A DNA stretch of 41,497 bases from Vicinamibacteria bacterium (GTDB lineage Bacteria > Acidobacteriota > Vicinamibacteria > Vicinamibacterales > UBA8438): the NCBI GenBank assembly GCA_022820675.1, contig JAJEFC010000182.1:1-41497 (forward strand), given 5' to 3'. This document shows positions 8,749-19,300 of the stretch, one piece after another. The notes beneath the pieces were generated by a model that was not told where the DNA came from, did no database searches, and saw only the letters and a list, made by a program, of their open reading frames with translations. Position numbers and translations under genes: made by a program. Position 1 is the stretch's first letter. Every line of letters begins with the position of its first letter.

Positions 8749-9123
8749 ATGAAGGTCAAGACGAAGAAGGACCGGCGCCGCCGGATTGCACTGCGCCAAC
8801 GCAAGAAGATCAGGGGGACGTCGAATCGCCCGAGGATGTCGGTCTTCCGGAGCCTGGGGCACATCGCGGTCCAGATCATCGACGACTCGAACGGCACCAC
8901 GCTGACGTCGGCGTCCAGCACCGAGCCCGCGATCAAGGCGAGCTTCGCGGACGGGGCCTCCGGCGGAAACGTGGCCGGCGCCGAGGTCGTCGGGCGGCTG
9001 ATCGCGGAGCGGACGCTCGAGAAGGGCATCCGGAGCGTGGTCTTCGATCGGGGCGGGTTCCTGTATCACGGCCGGGTCCGCAAGGTCGCGGACGCGGCGA
9101 GGGAGGCCGGCCTGCGATTCTAG
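8749..9123 (+). CDS. rplR: 50S ribosomal protein L18 (uL18)
   Basis: A 124-residue L18 with the basic N terminus [19 protein letters not shown], then [20 protein letters not shown], a [20 protein letters not shown] helix and the closing [21 protein letters not shown]18 binds 5S rRNA with L5. The 203-nt gap to rplF, filled by repeat B1, is abnormal for this usually tight junction. Confidence 0.97.
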   Translation: MKVKTKKDRRRRIALRQRKKIRGTSNRPRMSVFRSLGHIAVQIIDDSNGTTLTSASSTEPAIKASFADGASGGNVAGAEVVGRLIAERTLEKGIRSVVFDRGGFLYHGRVRKVADAAREAGLRF

Positions 9124-9199
9124 GGGCCCCGCGGCGGCGCTTCGCGCCGAAGGGCGTCACCCTGCCGGCATGGATGAACACGGGCGGCCGGGAAACGAC

Positions 9200-9730
9200 A
9201 TGAGCCAGATGCGAGCCAAGATCGATCCCAACGATTTCGACCTCAAGGACACGGTCGTCTCGATCAACCGCGTCACGAAGGTGGTCAAGGGCGGCAAGAA
9301 CCTGAGCTTCAGCGCCCTCGTGGTCGTGGGCGACGGCCACGGCGTGGTCGGGTTCGGGGTCGGCAAGGCCAAGGAGGTCCCGTCGGCCATCAAGAAGGGC
9401 ATCGAGGCGGCCAAGAAGGCGCTGCTCCGGGTGCCCCTCGCCGGCACGACGATACCGCACCGGGTGGTCGGGCGCTTCGGGGCCGGCCGCGTGTTGCTGA
9501 AGCCGGCCCCGGAGGGCACCGGCATCATCGCGGGCGGCGCCGTGCGCGCGGTCCTGGAGTCGGCCGGCGTGCAGAACATCCTGACCAAGTCTCTGGGAAC
9601 GCAGAATCCGCACAACGTGGTGCGGGCCACCTTCACCGGACTCATGGAGCTGAAGGACCCGGTCTCGGTGGCGCGGCTGCGCGGTATCGATCTCGAGGAG
9701 CTGACCGCGGTCCAGGGGTCTGCGCCGTAG
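9200..9730 (+). CDS. rpsE: 30S ribosomal protein S5 (uS5)
   Basis: A 176-residue S5. The ATG at 9200 was chosen; an in-frame ATG at 9170 is possible but adds non-conserved residues. It has [18 protein letters not shown], the S5 domain [40 protein letters not shown] and the end [13 protein letters not shown]5 helps keep decoding accuracy and works in the mRNA entry channel. The last residues (AVQGSAP) and the TAG stop fall inside family A element A6, whose hairpin loop supplies the stop codon. Confidence 0.95.
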   Translation: MSQMRAKIDPNDFDLKDTVVSINRVTKVVKGGKNLSFSALVVVGDGHGVVGFGVGKAKEVPSAIKKGIEAAKKALLRVPLAGTTIPHRVVGRFGAGRVLLKPAPEGTGIIAGGAVRAVLESAGVQNILTKSLGTQNPHNVVRATFTGLMELKDPVSVARLRGIDLEELTAVQGSAP

Positions 9731-9880
9731 ACGGTGCAGACTCCTGGCGGGGTTGGTGGGGCGCCAAGCGGAGCCGACGGCGACGACTGGCGGGCGAGGA
9801 GTCTTGCGCCGTGGAACGGCGCGCCTCCCCCGCGGGCCTGCCCGGGACACCGGGCGGCGCCGTCGGGCGAAGGGTTGACG
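9717..9880 (+). repeat. Family A double element, copies A6a and A6b (rpsE/rpmD)
   Basis: A6a begins inside rpsE (GGGGTCTGCGCCGT, loop containing the TAG stop, ACGGTGCAGACTCC). It then has GGCGCCAAGCGGAGCCGACG and GCGACGACTGGCGGGC. A6b follows directly with GGAGTCTTGCGCCGTGGAAC and a more diverged second half ending near 9880. Both are in sense orientation to rpmD. Confidence 0.8.
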
Positions 9881-9890
9881 GGCTGGGCAG

Positions 9891-10106
9891 ATGGAGACGA
9901 CGAATACGAAGTCCGCGGAGGCCGGGCGCGTGCGCGTGACGCTGGTGCGGAGCACCATCGGCTTCGACCGGCGCCAGGCCGAGGTGGTGCGGGGGCTGGG
10001 GTTGCGGCGGCTGCACCACACCGTCGAGCTGCAGGACCTGCCGTCCATCCGCGGCATGATCCGGAAGGTTCGGCACCTGGTCCGCGTGACCGAGGTCGAG
10101 GGCTGA
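9891..10106 (+). CDS. rpmD: 50S ribosomal protein L30 (uL30)
   Basis: A 71-residue L30 with about 12 extra N-terminal residues ([11 protein letters not shown]). The core [35 protein letters not shown] and [15 protein letters not shown] are all diagnostic. The start ATG follows GGGCAG shortly after repeat A6b. rplO starts 3 nt after the stop codon. Confidence 0.95.
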   Translation: METTNTKSAEAGRVRVTLVRSTIGFDRRQAEVVRGLGLRRLHHTVELQDLPSIRGMIRKVRHLVRVTEVEG

Positions 10107-10108
10107 CG

Positions 10109-10558
10109 ATGAGCTTGAGCGATCTGAGACCGCCAGCCGGCGCCCGGCGCCGGAAGAAGCGCGTGGGCAGGGGCTACGGCTCCGGCACCGGCGTGACGTC
10201 GGGGCGGGGGCACAAGGGGCAGAAGTCCCGGTCGGGATACCGCCGGAAGCGCGGATTCGAGGGCGGCCAGATGCCGCTGCACCGCCGGGTGCCGAAACGG
10301 GGCTTCTTCAATCCGTTCAGGGTGGAGTACGCCGTCGTCAATCTGGACACGCTGGCCGAGCGATTCGAGGCCGGCACCGAGGTGACCCCCGACCTGTTGC
10401 GGGAGTCGGGCCTCGTGCGCTCGAACGCCGGGCTCGTGAAGGTCCTGGCCCGGGGGGGCCTGGACGTCGCGTTGACGGTCAAGGCGCACAAGTTCAGCCG
10501 GAAGGCGGCCGAGCTCATCGCCGGGGCCGGCGGCCGGACGGAGGTCGTGACGGGGTGA
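10109..10558 (+). CDS. rplO: 50S ribosomal protein L15 (uL15)
   Basis: A 149-residue L15 starting [20 protein letters not shown]. The glycine/arginine-rich extension includes [20 protein letters not shown] and [20 protein letters not shown]. The globular C-terminal part ends [20 protein letters not shown]15 is a late 50S assembly protein. secY follows after 42 nt, the conserved L15-SecY pairing. Confidence 0.97.
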   Translation: MSLSDLRPPAGARRRKKRVGRGYGSGTGVTSGRGHKGQKSRSGYRRKRGFEGGQMPLHRRVPKRGFFNPFRVEYAVVNLDTLAERFEAGTEVTPDLLRESGLVRSNAGLVKVLARGGLDVALTVKAHKFSRKAAELIAGAGGRTEVVTG

Positions 10559-10600
10559 GCGTCGGAACGGACCGGAACCTGACCGGCAAGGGGCGCATCG

Positions 10601-11989
<1,389 letters not shown>

Positions 11990-12072
11990 GGCGTCGGCGT
12001 GGAACGGCACGGACGCCGGCCGGGTTGGCGGGGCCGCCAGGCGGAGCCGCGAGGCGGCCATCGGCGGGCCAG
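11990..12072 (+). repeat. Family A element, copy A7 (secY/adk)
   Basis: The hairpin GGCGTC...GACGCC replaces the more common GGAGTC...GACTCC, so paired bases changed together. It reads GGCGTCGGCGTGGAACGGCA, then CGGACGCC. The second half contains GGCGGAGCCGCGAGGCGGCC and CATCGGCGGGCC, directly followed by AGGGGAG upstream of adk. Confidence 0.75.
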
Positions 12073-12097
12073 GGGAGACCGAGGGGTGACCGTCACC

Positions 12098-12790
12098 ATG
12101 GGTTCCGCGATCAACCTCGTCGTCCTCGGTCCTCCCGGCGCCGGCAAGGGAACGCAGGGCGTCGAGTTCGCCCGCGGCCACGGCATACCGCAGATCTCGA
12201 CGGGAGACATCCTGCGCGACGCGGTCAGGTCGGGTTCCGAGCTCGGCCGCCGCGCCAGGGCGACGATGGAGGCGGGACGCCTCGTCGACGACGAGCTGAT
12301 GATCGCCATCGTGCGGGAGCGCCTGGATCGGGAAGATGTCGCGGGCGGCTTCGTGCTCGACGGCTTCCCCCGCACGGTGGCGCAGGCGGTGGCGCTGGAC
12401 GAGATCATGACCGGGCGCCCGCCGCTGATCGTCATCGACATCGCGGTGCCGGACGACGCGCTCGTGGCCCGCCTCGCGCGCCGGCGGGTGTGCGGGGCAT
12501 GCGGGCAGGCGACCAGCGTCGACTTGTCGCCGGAGTCGCGTTGCGGCCGGTGCGGCGGCGAGCTGGTGCTGCGGAGCGACGACACCGAGTCGGTGGTGCG
12601 CGAGCGGCTGCGGGTCTACGCCGACGCGACCCGCCCGCTCGTCGACTACTATTCGCAGCGCCCTTCGTTCCGCGCCGTCGACGGAGACCGCAGCCCGGCC
12701 GAGGTGGGCGCGGCGCTCGCCGCCGCCGTCGACGCGGTGCTCGCGGAACGGGCGGCGGGGCGCGCCCCGGCGGGGGAGAGCCGCGCATGA
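12098..12790 (+). CDS. adk: Adenylate kinase, zinc LID form
   Basis: A 230-residue kinase that interconverts ATP+AMP and 2 ADP. The P-loop GPPGAGKGTQ lies near residue 12, the AMP-binding region has ISTGDILRDAV, and the DGFPRTVAQA motif is intact. The LID domain carries four cysteines in VCGACGQ and SRCGRCGGE, the zinc-stabilised long form. The ATG at 12098 is preceded by GAGGGG with good spacing; a GTG at 12086 is the alternative. Its stop overlaps the map start (ATGA). Confidence 0.97.
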   Translation: MGSAINLVVLGPPGAGKGTQGVEFARGHGIPQISTGDILRDAVRSGSELGRRARATMEAGRLVDDELMIAIVRERLDREDVAGGFVLDGFPRTVAQAVALDEIMTGRPPLIVIDIAVPDDALVARLARRRVCGACGQATSVDLSPESRCGRCGGELVLRSDDTESVVRERLRVYADATRPLVDYYSQRPSFRAVDGDRSPAEVGAALAAAVDAVLAERAAGRAPAGESRA

Positions 12791-13599
12791 TCGTCCGCAA
12801 GTCGCCGGCCCAGATCGAGCGGATGCGCGCGGCCAATGCCCTGGTGGCGCAGGTGCTGTCCGAGCTTCGCCGGCTGGTGGCGCCCGGGGTGTCGACGCTG
12901 GAGCTCGACACGGTGGCGGAACGGCAGGTTCGGGCGGCCGGTGCGGTCCCCGCGTTCAAGGGGTACCAGGGCTATCCGGCGACGTTGTGCGCATCGGTGA
13001 ACGAGGCCGTGGTGCACGGCATTCCGTCGTCGGCGCCGCTGGTCGACGGCGACATCGTGTCGCTCGACATGGGCGTGGTGCTCGGCGGCTATTACGGCGA
13101 CTCGGCCATCACCGTCCCCGTCGGCGGGGTGCCCGCCCGGGTCTCCGAGCTGCTTCGGGTCACCCGGGAGGCGCTGGAGCGCGGCATCGCGCAGGTCCGG
13201 GTCGGCGGGCACGTCTCCGACATCGGACACCACGTGCAGCGGCACGTGGAGGCGCACGGGTTCTCGGTGGTCCGGGAGTTCGTCGGTCACGGCATCGGGG
13301 TGGCGCTGCACGAGGAGCCGCAGATTCCCAACTACGGCGACCCGGGCCAGGGGCCGAGGCTGGAGAGCGGCATGGTCATCGCCATCGAGCCGATGGTCAC
13401 GCTCGGGCGGCCGGCGGTCAAGGTGCTGGGCGACGGCTGGACCGCGGTGACCTGCGACGGCAGCCTCGCCGCGCACTTCGAGCACACGGTGGCGATAACC
13501 GAGGGCGGTCCGGACGTGTTGACCGTCGCGGCGGGCGCCCTCGGCGCCGCCGGCGGTCATGCGGCGATTCGGACGGTGGGGCCGGCATCGCTCCACTGA
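12787..13599 (+). CDS. map: Methionine aminopeptidase, type I
   Basis: A 270-residue MetAP that removes the initiator methionine from nascent proteins. The pita-bread fold is recognisable from IVRKSPAQIERMRAAN, with ASVNEAVVHGIPS, metal-binding aspartates in SLDMGVVLGGYYGDSA, the histidine in EFVGHGIGVALHEEPQIPNY, and glutamates in AIEPMV and FEHTVAIT. The start overlaps the adk stop. The next gene is rpmJ, with no infA between them. Confidence 0.97.
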   Translation: MIVRKSPAQIERMRAANALVAQVLSELRRLVAPGVSTLELDTVAERQVRAAGAVPAFKGYQGYPATLCASVNEAVVHGIPSSAPLVDGDIVSLDMGVVLGGYYGDSAITVPVGGVPARVSELLRVTREALERGIAQVRVGGHVSDIGHHVQRHVEAHGFSVVREFVGHGIGVALHEEPQIPNYGDPGQGPRLESGMVIAIEPMVTLGRPAVKVLGDGWTAVTCDGSLAAHFEHTVAITEGGPDVLTVAAGALGAAGGHAAIRTVGPASLH

Positions 13600-13689
13600 C
13601 GGCGGTCGGTTGACGGAACGCACGGCCGCGCCGGCGGCATCGCGGCCCGCGCCCGGGCGCCTCCGGATTCCGTTTTTCGAGGACGTGGG

Positions 13690-13803
13690 ATGAAGGTACG
13701 AGCATCGGTGAAGCGAATCTGTGACAAGTGCAAGATCGTGCGCCGCTCGGGCGTCGTGCGCGTGATCTGCTCGAATCCGAAGCACAAGCAGCGACAGGGG
13801 TGA
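13690..13803 (+). CDS. rpmJ: 50S ribosomal protein L36 (bL36)
   Basis: A 37-residue protein from ATG 13690 to TGA 13801-13803. It reads [18 protein letters not shown], then [18 protein letters not shown]. The CxxC, the third cysteine and the histidine form the zinc ribbon of the C+ form. The upstream GGACGTGGG may be a ribosome-binding site. It is followed 9 nt later by rpsM, the standard rpmJ-rpsM order. Confidence 0.96.
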   Translation: MKVRASVKRICDKCKIVRRSGVVRVICSNPKHKQRQG

Positions 13804-13812
13804 GGCCGGATC

Positions 13813-14187
13813 ATGGCTCGAATCGCGGGTGTCGATCTACCGAGAAGCAAGCGCATCGAGACCGGGCTGACGTACATCTTCGGGATAGGCGACCACCGTT
13901 CGGGGGCGATCCTGAAGGAGGCCGGAGTCGATCCCGATATCCGGATCAAGGACCTCTCCGAGGACGACGTCCGCAAGATCAGCCGGGTCATCGAGGAGCA
14001 GGGCCGGGTGGAGGGTGACCTCCGAAAGGAGGTCACCATGAACATCAAGCGACTGATGGAGGTCGGCTCCTTCCGCGGCATGCGCCATCGCCGCAACCTG
14101 CCCGTCCGCGGCCAGCGGACGCAGACGAACGCCCGGACGCGGAAGGGGCCGCGCCGGGGCGCGGTGGCGAAGAAGCGGACCAGCTAG
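13813..14187 (+). CDS. rpsM: 30S ribosomal protein S13 (uS13)
   Basis: A 124-residue S13 starting [20 protein letters not shown]. It has the helix-hairpin-helix region [19 protein letters not shown] and the signature [20 protein letters not shown] with a [12 protein letters not shown] tail. S13 contacts tRNA in the P site and bridges to the 50S subunit. It begins the alpha segment together with rpmJ. Confidence 0.97.
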   Translation: MARIAGVDLPRSKRIETGLTYIFGIGDHRSGAILKEAGVDPDIRIKDLSEDDVRKISRVIEEQGRVEGDLRKEVTMNIKRLMEVGSFRGMRHRRNLPVRGQRTQTNARTRKGPRRGAVAKKRTS

Positions 14188-14211
14188 TTACAAGGAAAGG
14201 ACTGTTCGCGA

Positions 14212-14658
14212 ATGGCCAAGCTGGAGACGGTCGACGCCTCGGTTCCGACGCCGAGCAAGCGGCCGGCCAAGCGCAAGAAGACCTTCAAGAAGAAGCGCGA
14301 CAAGCGGGTCGTGCACCACGGCATCGTGCACATCCAGGCGTCGTTCAACAACACGATCATCACGATCGCCGATACCGAGGGGAACGTCGTGGCGTGGTCG
14401 AGCGCCGGCGGCATCGGCTTCCGCGGCTCGCGGAAGGGCACGCCGTTCGCGGCCACCCAGGCGGCGATACGCGCCGGGCACGGGGCCAAGGCCGTGGGCA
14501 TGCGCACCGTGGACGTGCGCGTCAAGGGCCCCGGCGGGGGGCGCGAGTCCGCCATTCGCGCGCTGCAGGCCTCGGCCGGCCTCAGCGTGAAGTCGATTCG
14601 CGACGTGACGCCCATTCCCCACAACGGGTGCCGTCCGCCCAAGCGGCGCCGTGTGTAG
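14212..14658 (+). CDS. rpsK: 30S ribosomal protein S11 (uS11)
   Basis: A 148-residue S11 with a lysine-rich N-terminal extension ([19 protein letters not shown]) longer than in E. coli. The core is [51 protein letters not shown] and the end [17 protein letters not shown]11 lines the platform near the E site. A good AAGGAAAGG precedes the ATG. Confidence 0.97.
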   Translation: MAKLETVDASVPTPSKRPAKRKKTFKKKRDKRVVHHGIVHIQASFNNTIITIADTEGNVVAWSSAGGIGFRGSRKGTPFAATQAAIRAGHGAKAVGMRTVDVRVKGPGGGRESAIRALQASAGLSVKSIRDVTPIPHNGCRPPKRRRV

Positions 14659-14685
14659 CCGAGCGGACACGAGGAGCAGATCAGC

Positions 14686-15318
14686 ATGGCACGATACGCA
14701 GGACCCGTTTGCCGGCTCTGCCGCCGCGAGGGCATGAAGCTCTTCCTGAAGGGCGAGCGCTGCTACGCGGAGAAGTGCGCCATCGAGAAGCGCAACGTCC
14801 CCCCCGGGCAGCAGGGGCGCCGCCGTCGCCCCAGCAAGGTCATGGGCTACGGCTCGCAGCTTCGCGAGAAGCAGAAGGTCAAGCGCACCTACGGCGTGCT
14901 CGAGAACCAGTTCCGCCGGTACTTCGCGGCGGCGGAACGGCAGCGGGGCATCACCGGCGAGACGCTGCTGCAGCTTCTCGAGCGCCGGCTCGACAACGTC
15001 GTCTACCGTCTCGGGCTCGCGACGTCCCGGCCTCAGGCCCGGCAGCTCGTCCGGCACGGCCACGTGCAGGTGAACGGCCGGCGGGCGGACATCCCCTCGT
15101 TCTCGCTGAAGGCCGGCGACGCCGTCAGCGTCAGGCAGCGCAGCGCGAAGCGGGCGGCGATTCTCTACGCCATGGAGGAGGTCAAGGGACGGGGGATCCC
15201 CGACTGGCTGGAGTTCGACGCGTCCACCATGACGGGGCGGGTCGCCGCGCTCCCGACGCGCGAGCAGATCAACCTGCCGGTGCAGGAGCAGTTGATCGTC
15301 GAGCTGTACTCGAAGTAG
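14686..15318 (+). CDS. rpsD: 30S ribosomal protein S4 (uS4), zinc-binding form
   Basis: A 210-residue S4 starting [19 protein letters not shown]. Cysteines at CRLC and later RCYAEKC indicate the zinc-containing N-terminal domain. The S4 RNA-binding domain is [19 protein letters not shown], then [18 protein letters not shown]4 initiates 30S assembly and in enterobacteria represses the alpha operon. GAGGAG sits upstream of the ATG. Confidence 0.97.
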   Translation: MARYAGPVCRLCRREGMKLFLKGERCYAEKCAIEKRNVPPGQQGRRRRPSKVMGYGSQLREKQKVKRTYGVLENQFRRYFAAAERQRGITGETLLQLLERRLDNVVYRLGLATSRPQARQLVRHGHVQVNGRRADIPSFSLKAGDAVSVRQRSAKRAAILYAMEEVKGRGIPDWLEFDASTMTGRVAALPTREQINLPVQEQLIVELYSK

Positions 15319-15358
15319 AGAAGCAGGCTTGGGCCCGGCCTCGGAAAGGACTGACTTG

Positions 15359-16348
15359 ATGTTGTGGAAAGGCTTCCAGCGACCGAAACGGCTGGAGTTC
15401 GATGCGGAGACGCTGACCGACAGGTACGGCAAGTTCTCCGCACAGCCGTTCGAGCGCGGTTTCGGGACCACCATCGGCAACGCGTTGCGTCGCGTGCTCT
15501 TGTCCGCGATCGAGGGCGCCGCGGTCACGAGCGTCAAGATCGACAACGTGCTCCACGAGTTCTCTCCGATTCCGGGGGTCGTGGAGGATGCGACCGACAT
15601 CATCCTGAACCTGAAGCAGATCCCCATCAAGCTGCACGGCGACGAGACGAAGACGTTGTATCTGCGGGCCGACAAGCCGGGTGCGGTCAAGGCGGCGGAT
15701 CTCGAGGTCGACGCCGCGGTGGAGATTCTCGACCCCGATCTGCACGTCGCGACCGTGGCCGACGGCGGCTCGCTGCACATGGAGATGCGCGTCAAGCAGG
15801 GGCGCGGGTACGTCTCCGCGGAGAAGAACTTCGACGAGGACCTCGGCATCGGCTGGATCCCCGTCGACTCGGTCCACTCCCCGGTGCGCAAGGTCAACTA
15901 TCTGGTCGAAGCGGCCCGTCTCGGCCAGACGACCGACTACGACAAGCTCACCGTGGACGTGTGGACGGACGGCTCGGTGACGGCCCGGGAGGCGATCTCG
16001 CTGGGGGCCAGGCTCGTGCGCGACCACCTGAGCATCTTCATCGACCTCGACGAGTCCAGCGATGCGCCGCCCGAGCCGGACGGCGAGGGGTTGGCGGTGG
16101 CCAACGAGCACCTCGACAAGAGCGTCGAGGAGCTCGAGCTCTCGGTCCGGTCCTACAACTGCCTGAAGAACGCCAACATCCGGACCATTCGCGAGCTCGT
16201 GCAGAAGACCGAGGCGGAGATGCTTCGCACGAAGAACTTCGGCCGCAAGTCGCTCAACGAGATCAAGGAGATACTGCAGCAGATGGGGCTCGGCCTCGGC
16301 ATGCGATTCGAGCAGCCGACGCCCGAGGCCGAGGCGGAGGGCCAGTAG
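15359..16348 (+). CDS. rpoA: DNA-directed RNA polymerase subunit alpha
   Basis: A 329-residue alpha subunit. The ATG at 15359 is preceded by GGAAAGGA; an upstream in-frame TTG at 15329 is less likely. The N-terminal dimerisation domain includes [20 protein letters not shown], and the core-assembly region has [20 protein letters not shown]. The C-terminal domain that binds UP elements and activators shows [19 protein letters not shown] and [14 protein letters not shown]. It ends beside a family B fragment. Confidence 0.98.
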   Translation: MLWKGFQRPKRLEFDAETLTDRYGKFSAQPFERGFGTTIGNALRRVLLSAIEGAAVTSVKIDNVLHEFSPIPGVVEDATDIILNLKQIPIKLHGDETKTLYLRADKPGAVKAADLEVDAAVEILDPDLHVATVADGGSLHMEMRVKQGRGYVSAEKNFDEDLGIGWIPVDSVHSPVRKVNYLVEAARLGQTTDYDKLTVDVWTDGSVTAREAISLGARLVRDHLSIFIDLDESSDAPPEPDGEGLAVANEHLDKSVEELELSVRSYNCLKNANIRTIRELVQKTEAEMLRTKNFGRKSLNEIKEILQQMGLGLGMRFEQPTPEAEAEGQ

Positions 16349-16387
16349 CCCGCGGCGTTGGTCCCCGCCGCATTCGAGCAGCGGCGT
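16349..16387 (-). repeat. Family B fragment B4 (rpoA/rplQ)
   Basis: Directly after the rpoA stop, GTCCCCGCCGCATTCGAGCA followed by GCGGCG matches the inverted right end of family B (GTCCCCGCTGCATTCGAGCA in copy B1 read on the other strand). It keeps the GCCGC...GCGGC hairpin around the loop. Only this terminal part is present, in reverse orientation to the surrounding genes. Confidence 0.55.
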
Positions 16388-16422
16388 TCTCGCCACGGTT
16401 GCCGGGGAGAGGAAACGGAAGC

Positions 16423-16953
16423 ATGCGTCATCGAGTAGCGCACAGGAAGCTGGGTCGGGTATCCGAGCATCGACTCGCCACGTTGCGCAATCAGGCCACG
16501 ATGTTGTTGCGCCACGAGCGGATCGATACGACCCTGGCCAAGGCGAAGGAGCTGCGTCCGTTCGTCGAGCGCCTCATCACGGTGGCCAAGCGCGGCCTCG
16601 AGGACGGTGCGGAGACCACGCGCGCCCTGCACGCGCGCCGGCTCGTGGCGCGGGACATCGCCGACAAGCAGATTGCGGGCAAGCTGTTCGGCACCATCGC
16701 GCCCCGTTTCGCCGAACGGCCGGGCGGGTATACGCGCGTGCTGCATCTCGGCCGTCGCCAGGGCGACGCGGCCGAGGTCGCGCAGATCGAGCTGGTGGGC
16801 AGCGAGTACGATCCCAGCCAGGATCGGGACGCCGACGACGCGGTGCCGGCCGCGGACGGGTCGAAGAAGAAGGGGATGGGGGGCCGCCTGCGGGCCGCCG
16901 CGAAGCGTCTGCGGCGCGGGCAGGACGCCGAGAAGTCCGAGGAAACCCCGTAG
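16423..16953 (+). CDS. rplQ: 50S ribosomal protein L17 (bL17) with charged tail
   Basis: A 176-residue L17 starting [20 protein letters not shown]. It has the conserved [20 protein letters not shown] and a closing [20 protein letters not shown] region. After about residue 125 an extra tail ([20 protein letters not shown] then [12 protein letters not shown]) exceeds the usual 120-130 residues. GGGGAGAGGAAACGG precedes the ATG. It is the last gene of the ribosomal superoperon and faces the convergent EF-G-like gene. Confidence 0.96.
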   Translation: MRHRVAHRKLGRVSEHRLATLRNQATMLLRHERIDTTLAKAKELRPFVERLITVAKRGLEDGAETTRALHARRLVARDIADKQIAGKLFGTIAPRFAERPGGYTRVLHLGRRQGDAAEVAQIELVGSEYDPSQDRDADDAVPAADGSKKKGMGGRLRAAAKRLRRGQDAEKSEETP

Positions 16954-16960
16954 CGTCCGT

Positions 16961-17196
16961 CAGTTGTCCTCGTCGTCCTCCTCGGGGCGTTCCGCCTTGG
17001 CGTCCGCTGTCAGCTCCGTTTCCGTTCACGTCGGCCCGTCAGTTGTCCTTGTCATCGTCCTCGCGGCGTTCCGCCTTGGCGCCCGCTGTCAGCTCCGTTT
17101 CCGTTCACGTCGGCCCGTCAGTTGTCCTTGTCATCGTCCTCGCCGCGTTCCGCCTTGGCGCCGCTGTCAGCTCCGTTTCCGTTCACGTCGGCCCGT
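16961..17196 (-). repeat. Three extra tandem copies of the 3' end of the EF-G-like gene
   Basis: On the minus strand the last 14 or so codons of the EF-G-like gene (KAERGEDDDKD), its stop and about 37 nt of following sequence recur three more times. The repeat starts are at plus positions 16961, 17040 and 17119, with the native end at 17197, so the period is 79, 79 and 78 nt. Each copy contains GACGGGCCGACGTGAACGGA. The copies nearest the gene encode KDN-stop where the gene has KDS-stop. They fill the whole convergent gap with rplQ. Confidence 0.9.
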
Positions 17197-19283
17197 CAAC
17201 TGTCCTTGTCGTCGTCCTCGCCGCGTTCCGCCTTGGCGTCCGCTATCACCTTCTGCAGGATGTGCGCCGGCACCTCTTCGTAGTGTGAGAACTCCATGTG
17301 GTACGACCCCCGGCCGCCGGTGGCCGAGGTGAGCTGCTGCTCGTAGGTCAGCATTTCCGCCATGGGGACCTCGGCCTTGATCGAGGTCGAGGAGCCGCGC
17401 GTCTCCATGCCGCCGATCTTCCCGCGGCGGCCGTTCAGGTCCCCCATGAGGTCGCCGGCGTAGTCGCTGGGCGCGTAGACCTCGACGTTCATGACCGGCT
17501 CGAGCAGCGTGGGCTTCGCCCGCGACATGGCGTCGCGGAACGCGAGCCGCCCCGCCATCTTGAACGACATCTCGTTCGAGTCGACGGGGTGGAACGACCC
17601 GTCGTACAGGGTCACCTGGAAGTCCACCATCGGGTAGCCCGCGAGATAGCCCCGCGTCCGCGCCTCCTGGATGCCCTTCTCCACCGCGGGGATGAACCCG
17701 CGCGGAATCGCCCCCCCGAAGATCTCGTCGACGAACTGGAAGTCCTCGCCCCGCGGCAGCGGCGCGACCTTGATCTTGCAGTCCCCGAACTGCCCGTGCC
17801 CGCCGGTCTGCTTCTTGTGGCGGCCGTGGGCCTCGGTCGACGCCTTGATGGTCTCGCGGTACGGGATCCTCGGCAGCTTGAGGTTCACCTCGACCCCGAA
17901 GCGGCGTTTGAGCTTGGCGACGGTCACCTCGATGTGCAACTGTCCCTGCCCCGAGAGCAGGAGCTGCGAGGTCTGGGCATCGCGGGCATAGCGGATGGTC
18001 GGGTCCTCCTCCTGCAGGCGCTGGAGGGCGGTGCTGATCTTCTCCTCGTCGCCGCGGCTCTTCGGCTCGATGGCGTAGGACAGCACCGGCTCGGTGAACT
18101 GGAACGGGGGGAAGCGCCACGCCGCGTCCTTGGAGGCCAGGGTGTCCCCGGTCCGGGTCTCCTTCAGCTTGGCGACGGCGCCGAGGTCGCCCGCCCGTAT
18201 CTCGGGAACGCCGGTCTGGGTCTTGCCCTGCATGAGGGTGATGGCGCCGATGCGCTCGCCGACACCCTGGCTGACGTTGTGGACCGTCGAGTCCGCCGCG
18301 ATCGCGCCGCTCGCCACCCGGAACATGGTGATCCGCCCCGCGAACGGGTCCGCCACCGTCTTCCATACCAGGGCGGCGGCGCCGTCGGGCGAGTCGGCCG
18401 TCGCCGGGTTCCCTTCCGAATCGACCACGGGCAGGGTCCGCTGGGTCGGGGACGGAAGATACGCGAGGACGGCGTCGAGCAGGGGCTGGATGCCGATGTT
18501 GGCGGTGGCCGACGTGCACACCAGGGGGAACACCTGCCGCCCGGCGGCGGCCGTCTTGAGCCCCGCCTCCAACTGCTCCTGGGTCAGGGTGCCCGACTCG
18601 AAGAACTGCTCCATGAGGGCGTCGTCCGCCTCCGCGACCAGCTCGATGAGCGCCTCGCGGGCCGCGGCGGCGTCGTCGGCGAGCTCGGGCGGCACGTCGC
18701 CGGCGGACACCGTCCGCCCGTCCGCGTCGAAGGTCAGCGCCTTCATGGCGACGAGATCGACGACGCCGCTGAAGCCCTTCTCCTCGCCGATGGGAAGCTG
18801 GATGGGCACCACCGTGCGGCCCAGGGCCTCGTGGAGCGACTCGAGCGAGCGGGACAGGCTGGCCCGCTCCCGGTCGAGGCGGTTGAGCACCACGACGCAG
18901 GGCAGTCCCAGCTCCTCGGCGACCCCCCACACTTTCTCGGTCAGCACCTCCGAGCCCGCCACCGCGTCCACCACCACGAGGGCGGCGTCGGCGACCCGCA
19001 GGGCGCAGCAGGCGTCGCTGAAGAAATTCGCCATGCCCGGCGTGTCGATGACGTTGATCTTCGTCTTCTTCCACTCCGCGAACGCGGTGCTCGAGGAGAG
19101 GGTGTGCTTGCGCGCGATCTCCTCGTCGTCGTAGTCGGTGACGGTGGTGCCGTCGTCGACGGCCCCGAGGCGGTTGACGGCGCCGGCGTCGAACAGGAGG
19201 GCCGAGGCGAGCTGCGTCTTGCCGGCGCCGCTGTGTCCCACCAACGCGACATTACGGATCTGGTCCGCATCGTACACTTTCAT
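17196..19283 (-). CDS. fusA: Elongation factor G-like GTPase (EF-G2 family)
   Basis: A 695-residue translational GTPase. The start at 19283 (KVYDADQIRNVALVG) has AGGAGGA about 10 nt upstream; a longer in-frame ATG at 19415 would translate repeat A8. The P-loop is GHSGAGKT (residues 16-23), where classical EF-G has GHIDAGKT, G3 is DTPGMANF and G4 is NRLD. Domains II-V follow, with KFRR-like segments and the C-terminal GRGSYHMEFSHYEEVPAHIL. The variant P-loop and location outside the str operon point to EF-G2, whose role is often unclear. The tail is acidic (GEDDDKDS). It appears monocistronic, with a candidate promoter near 19580. Confidence 0.92.
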   Translation of the reverse strand: MKVYDADQIRNVALVGHSGAGKTQLASALLFDAGAVNRLGAVDDGTTVTDYDDEEIARKHTLSSSTAFAEWKKTKINVIDTPGMANFFSDACCALRVADAALVVVDAVAGSEVLTEKVWGVAEELGLPCVVVLNRLDRERASLSRSLESLHEALGRTVVPIQLPIGEEKGFSGVVDLVAMKALTFDADGRTVSAGDVPPELADDAAAAREALIELVAEADDALMEQFFESGTLTQEQLEAGLKTAAAGRQVFPLVCTSATANIGIQPLLDAVLAYLPSPTQRTLPVVDSEGNPATADSPDGAAALVWKTVADPFAGRITMFRVASGAIAADSTVHNVSQGVGERIGAITLMQGKTQTGVPEIRAGDLGAVAKLKETRTGDTLASKDAAWRFPPFQFTEPVLSYAIEPKSRGDEEKISTALQRLQEEDPTIRYARDAQTSQLLLSGQGQLHIEVTVAKLKRRFGVEVNLKLPRIPYRETIKASTEAHGRHKKQTGGHGQFGDCKIKVAPLPRGEDFQFVDEIFGGAIPRGFIPAVEKGIQEARTRGYLAGYPMVDFQVTLYDGSFHPVDSNEMSFKMAGRLAFRDAMSRAKPTLLEPVMNVEVYAPSDYAGDLMGDLNGRRGKIGGMETRGSSTSIKAEVPMAEMLTYEQQLTSATGGRGSYHMEFSHYEEVPAHILQKVIADAKAERGEDDDKDS

Positions 19284-19300
19284 GACTCGGGTATCCTCCT

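Noticed and set aside
16961..17196. CRISPR array near 17 kb
   Set aside because: The repeats have no variable spacers; the whole 78-79-nt unit is repeated and derives from the end of the adjacent gene.
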